DNA from: Massilia sp. YIM B02769
GTDB taxonomy: Bacteria; Pseudomonadota; Gammaproteobacteria; Burkholderiales; Burkholderiaceae_D
Length of the DNA: 64,000 bases
NCBI RefSeq assembly: GCF_030411995.1
Contig: NZ_JASNRC010000017.1
Span: 54,571 to 118,570, forward strand
Reading direction: 5' to 3'
Part shown: one piece after another, positions 61,510-64,000 of the stretch
Position numbering within the stretch: the stretch's first letter is position 1
How the letters are laid out: every line of letters starts with the position of its first letter
Notes under the pieces: model-generated
Told to the model about the DNA's origin: nothing
Database searches by the model: none
What the model saw: only the letters and a program-made list of their open reading frames with translations
Made by a program: the position numbers and the translations under genes

Positions 61510-62454
61510 CTATCGACGCACGCAAGCTGCGAGCGTGTCCGCATGGCGCCGCGCGGACGGGCGCGCCGGCCGGACGCTGGCGTCCATGCTTTCCAGCAGT
61601 CCGTGCAATTCCTCGACGGTGCGCCGGCGTCCCTGTTCCGGGCCGCGCCGGTAGAACACCTGGTTGCCATCGTCGCCCGCGCCGCGCATGCCGAGGTCGG
61701 CAAATCCCATCCGGTCCAGGCCACGCCGCGAACGCAGGTTGGTGTCGAAGGCCTTGGCGTAGCAGCTGCGCAGTCCGTAGGCGCGCTCGCCCATGTCCAG
61801 CAGCAGCTGCCCGGCGCGCGGCCCGAAGCCATGGCCCTGGAAATCTCGCCCCAGCCAGTAATAGAAAAAGCCCAGATCGCGGTGCAGCGTCAGGTTGACG
61901 CAGCCGATGAAGCCCCATTCGCGGTGCAGCACCGCGAACAGCAGGCGCCGGCCCTGGCGCCAGAGCTCGGCCAGCCAGCGGTGCCAGTCGAGCGCATCGG
62001 CAAATACGGGCAGGCACCACAGCGCGGCAATGGCCGGGTCGCTGTATTGCCAGACGAAGTCGCGCGCGTGATGGTGGGCGAGCGGCTCGAGCGCGAGTTC
62101 GGCGCCGGTGCCGGGAACGGGGAAGCGCTGGCGCCAGGCCAGCCATGCGCCGATGTCGTTTGCGAGTTCGGCATGCTGGGGCTGCCTCCCCACCAGCGCA
62201 CCGGCCAGGGCGTGTGCTTCGGCGCCCTTGCCAAGGGCACGGCAGGCGTCGATCAGGTGCAGGGTTTCTTCGGCAGCAAGTTCGCTCCTGGCAGCGAGGC
62301 GGCTGCCCACGGCATGCACCAGCGGCCAGTCGCTCCAGGCGGCGGCGTGCGCGAGCAGGCCGTGCAGGGCGTCCCGGGACAGGGCGCTTTCCTGGCCGGC
62401 CCAAAGCTTGTGTAGCGCCGCGAGCCGGGCGTGGCGGTTGACAGGGTTCAGCAT
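61510..62454 (-). CDS. GNAT acetyltransferase with helical N-terminal domain
   Basis: 314 aa. Residues 1-110 are helical repeats of TPR-like spacing (HARLAALHKLWAGQESALSR, LAAEETLHLIDACRALGKGA). Residues about 120-265 form a RimJ/RimL-like GNAT fold (LEPLAHHHARDFVWQYSDPA, FIGCVNLTLHRDLGFFYYWL, DFQGHGFGPRAGQLLLDMGE, CYAKAFDTNLRSRRGLDRMG). May acetylate a protein N-terminus or a small molecule; substrate unknown. A basic, disordered C-terminal tail follows. Confidence 0.75.
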   Translation of the reverse strand: MLNPVNRHARLAALHKLWAGQESALSRDALHGLLAHAAAWSDWPLVHAVGSRLAARSELAAEETLHLIDACRALGKGAEAHALAGALVGRQPQHAELANDIGAWLAWRQRFPVPGTGAELALEPLAHHHARDFVWQYSDPAIAALWCLPVFADALDWHRWLAELWRQGRRLLFAVLHREWGFIGCVNLTLHRDLGFFYYWLGRDFQGHGFGPRAGQLLLDMGERAYGLRSCYAKAFDTNLRSRRGLDRMGFADLGMRGAGDDGNQVFYRRGPEQGRRRTVEELHGLLESMDASVRPARPSARRHADTLAACVRR

Positions 62455-62789
62455 GCCGTCTCCGCTTCACGAGTGGTAGAGAAACGATCGTACTGCGGTC
62501 GCCACGGCTTGCGGCCAGTGCCCGGCCTCCTTTGCCGCTTCCTTGCGCTGGCGCAGACCCGGCGACGCGCCGCCGACACATGCGGCCCGAAGATTGTCAT
62601 CCTCGAATGCCAGTCTGGACACGGTGTTGCGCGGATCACGCACGCGGCGAAAAAAGCGATGTCCATCCTGGCATCAAACCGCTGTGTGCGCGAAAAAGCC
62701 TTCTAGAATTCACCCACTCAATTGCCGCACGGCATTATCCAGAGCTTCCCGCCGCGCCGCTTCCGCGTCCAACCTTCGCCCTTTACAGA
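62455..62789. other. Divergent intergenic region, no gene seen
   Basis: 335 bp between the GNAT and porin starts. A TAGAAT -10-like box at 62704-62709 may belong to the porin promoter, but a matching -35 is not evident. No further structure recognised. Confidence 0.45.
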
Positions 62790-63623
62790 ATGACCCATAC
62801 CGTTCCACGGCTGATGCCGCTCGTCTGTCTTGCGCTGTTCTCGATGCACCTGTCTGCCCACGCCTCGGTACCGGATTCGGCCAAGCCGGTCTACGCCGCC
62901 GATGCCGCCGATGCCGCCGATGCCGCCGATGCCGCGCTGACGGCGAATGCCGGTGTCGCCAGCCAGTACGTGTGGCGCGGCCTGCGCCAGACCGACGGCA
63001 AGCCGGTGGCCCAGGCCGGCATCGACTACGTGCACCCGAGCGGCTGGTCGGCGGGTACCCTGGTCTCGCATGTCGGCGACCGCACGGTGGCCAACGGCTC
63101 GGTCGAGTGGAACCTGTATGGCGGCTACAGCGGCAAGCTGGGTGAATTCGGCTACAGCCTGATCGGGCACGTCGCCCGTTATCCGGGCGCCGGGCGCGGA
63201 GCGAACGGCGCGCGCTTCGACTACGGCGAGCTCTCGGCCGGCGTCAGCTACAAGGCGCTCTACGCCAAGTACAACTACACCGTCACGCGCAATTTCTTCG
63301 GCATCGCCAACGCACGCGGCACCGGCTACCTTGACGGCGGCGCCAATGTCGACGTCGGCGACGCCACCACGCTGAACCTGCACGCCGGCGAAGGCCGGGT
63401 CGCCGGCGCCGGCAACGACTACTGGAACTGGCGCGACGTCAAGGTTGGCCTGACGCGTCGCCTGGATGGCGGCTGGAAAGTGGCCGGCGCGTACACCCGG
63501 GCATTCGGTGCAAGCCATGGTTTCCAGCGCGATACCGCAGGCGTCCTGAACCACAGCGAGCGCATCGCTTACACCAATCCCGGCAAGAACACGCTGGTGG
63601 TATCGCTGAGCAAGACCTTTTGA
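62790..63623 (+). CDS. TorF-family outer-membrane porin-like protein
   Basis: 277 aa from MTHTVPRLMPL. Signal peptide (LVCLALFSMHLSAHAS). Mature part starts with TANAGVASQYVWRGLRQTDG, the signature of the TorF/TIGR02001 putative porin family, followed by amphipathic beta strands (YVHPSGWSAGTLVSHVG, VEWNLYGGYSGKLGEFGYSL) and ends in aromatic SLSKTF, a typical outer-membrane C-terminus. Contains a 9-bp repeat tract near the start of the mature protein (62901-62936). Possible transport or stress porin. Confidence 0.85.
   Translation: MTHTVPRLMPLVCLALFSMHLSAHASVPDSAKPVYAADAADAADAADAALTANAGVASQYVWRGLRQTDGKPVAQAGIDYVHPSGWSAGTLVSHVGDRTVANGSVEWNLYGGYSGKLGEFGYSLIGHVARYPGAGRGANGARFDYGELSAGVSYKALYAKYNYTVTRNFFGIANARGTGYLDGGANVDVGDATTLNLHAGEGRVAGAGNDYWNWRDVKVGLTRRLDGGWKVAGAYTRAFGASHGFQRDTAGVLNHSERIAYTNPGKNTLVVSLSKTF
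62901..62936 (+). repeat. 9-bp tandem repeat inside the porin gene
   Basis: Four units of GATGCCGCC (the last ends GCG), coding an in-frame AAD-AAD run between signal peptide and the mature porin. Copy-number change would keep the frame and only lengthen the linker. Confidence 0.85.
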
Positions 63624-63758
63624 GCCCGGGGAGATTGCCTGGAGTTTGTCCGAATCCGCCTACGTAATGACAGGGCGAGTTTTCCCGGTGCGGGTCTTGT
63701 GTACGGGCTGGGCGCCCTTATCATAAGAAATGTCTCCAACTCAGACCAACTGAGCGTT

Positions 63759-63797
63759 TGCCGCCGCCGCACCCGATGCGCCGGCGGCATTTTTTTT
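63759..63797 (+). terminator. Terminator after the porin gene
   Basis: 8-bp stem TGCCGCCG (63759-63766) with CGGCGGCA (63782-63789), 15-nt loop, followed by eight T. Confidence 0.85.
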
Positions 63798-63882
63798 GGC
63801 GCTGTCACCGTTAGCTATGGATGAGCGGTGAACTGTTGAGTTCATTCGTGGTCCAACCTGTCTCGCCATCAACGGGTCGACC

Positions 63883-64000
63883 ATGAAAGCACCGCGCTTC
63901 ACGAAGTGGTTTGCGGCATTGCCGACACTGAACGGGCCACAGCGGCTGCGCGTCCTCGACGCCTTGCGGCCGGCTGCCGGGCTGGACCAGGTGCTGGCGC
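63883..64000 (+). CDS. Partial CDS, probable IS1595-like transposase start
   Basis: 39 residues visible (MKAPRFTKWFAALPTLNGPQ...), cut by the window end. The pattern 'F..WF..LP.L...QR..VL..L....GLDQVLA' resembles the N-terminus of IS1595-type transposases, before their zinc ribbon. The preceding ~80 bp show no gene and could hold the left insertion-sequence end. Identification is uncertain because the catalytic part is off-window. Confidence 0.4.
   Translation, partial: MKAPRFTKWFAALPTLNGPQRLRVLDALRPAAGLDQVLA

Noticed and set aside
62901..62936. CRISPR-like or contingency frameshift repeat
   Set aside because: Repeats are 9 bp, in frame and without spacers; no cas genes are nearby, and copy changes would not shift the frame.

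Overview
The window looks like chromosome of a high-GC betaproteobacterium of the Oxalobacteraceae, most likely Massilia or a close relative. This is inferred from gene content and GC-rich coding style, not from a marker gene. It has three parts: the right-hand ~28.7 kb of a temperate prophage, a ~21 kb Ser/Thr-kinase and cell-wall gene cluster, and ordinary chromosome that carries a tandem family of secreted beta-helix proteins.

1-28.8 kb: prophage with lambda-like regulation. On the minus strand, from the control region outward, come Cro, replication O- and P-like proteins, a coupled run of small genes including NinG and a tRNA-guanine-transglycosylase/DpdA-like protein, a Q-like antiterminator, an HNH-AP2 nuclease, small and large terminase, portal, minor virion proteins, scaffold, major capsid, adaptor and a gp10-like neck protein cut by the window edge. 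This gene set suggests a short-tailed virion. On the plus strand come the CI-type S24 repressor, a secreted-protein cargo gene, then the early operon (Bet, Exo, NinB, Ea22-like, a second HNH-AP2 nuclease, Lar/DUF551-like), Xis and integrase. Two operator regions, each with three copies of TCAAG-N4-CTTGA spaced 22-23 bp apart, overlap good sigma70 promoters facing cro and the early operon. A 69-nt three-way-junction RNA-like element precedes one early gene. No lysis genes are in view, and the left end lies outside.

29.2-50.0 kb: signalling and cell-wall cluster. Plus strand: a large penicillin-binding-type transpeptidase, an unknown protein with an HTH-like C-terminus, an unknown small protein, an SPFH-like protein, a protein with a degenerate tandem Lon-protease fold, a double-zinc-ribbon SPFH/coiled-coil protein, and a Ser/Thr kinase fused to a formylglycine-generating-enzyme-like domain. 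Minus strand: an FHA protein, a PP2C phosphatase, an SH3b membrane protein, a protein with a possible FhaA-like N-terminus and an FHA C-terminus, an SEDS (RodA/FtsW) glycosyltransferase with an FHA-like insert, and a second kinase. The set (kinase + SEDS + PBP + PP2C + FHA) parallels the actinobacterial pknA-pknB-pbpA-rodA-pstP-fhaB-fhaA operon, which is unexpected in a betaproteobacterium. This is the most interesting locus in the window.

50.2-64 kb: a glycine-zipper envelope protein, a metallophosphoesterase, a secreted M28 peptidase, a DJ-1/PfpI protein, a DUF1566 protein, three tandem secreted beta-helix paralogues (first and third nearly identical) with a shared upstream element and individual terminators, a small membrane protein behind a structured leader, an SRAP protein, two small membrane proteins, a GNAT protein, a TorF-type porin and the start of a probable IS1595-like transposase at the right edge.
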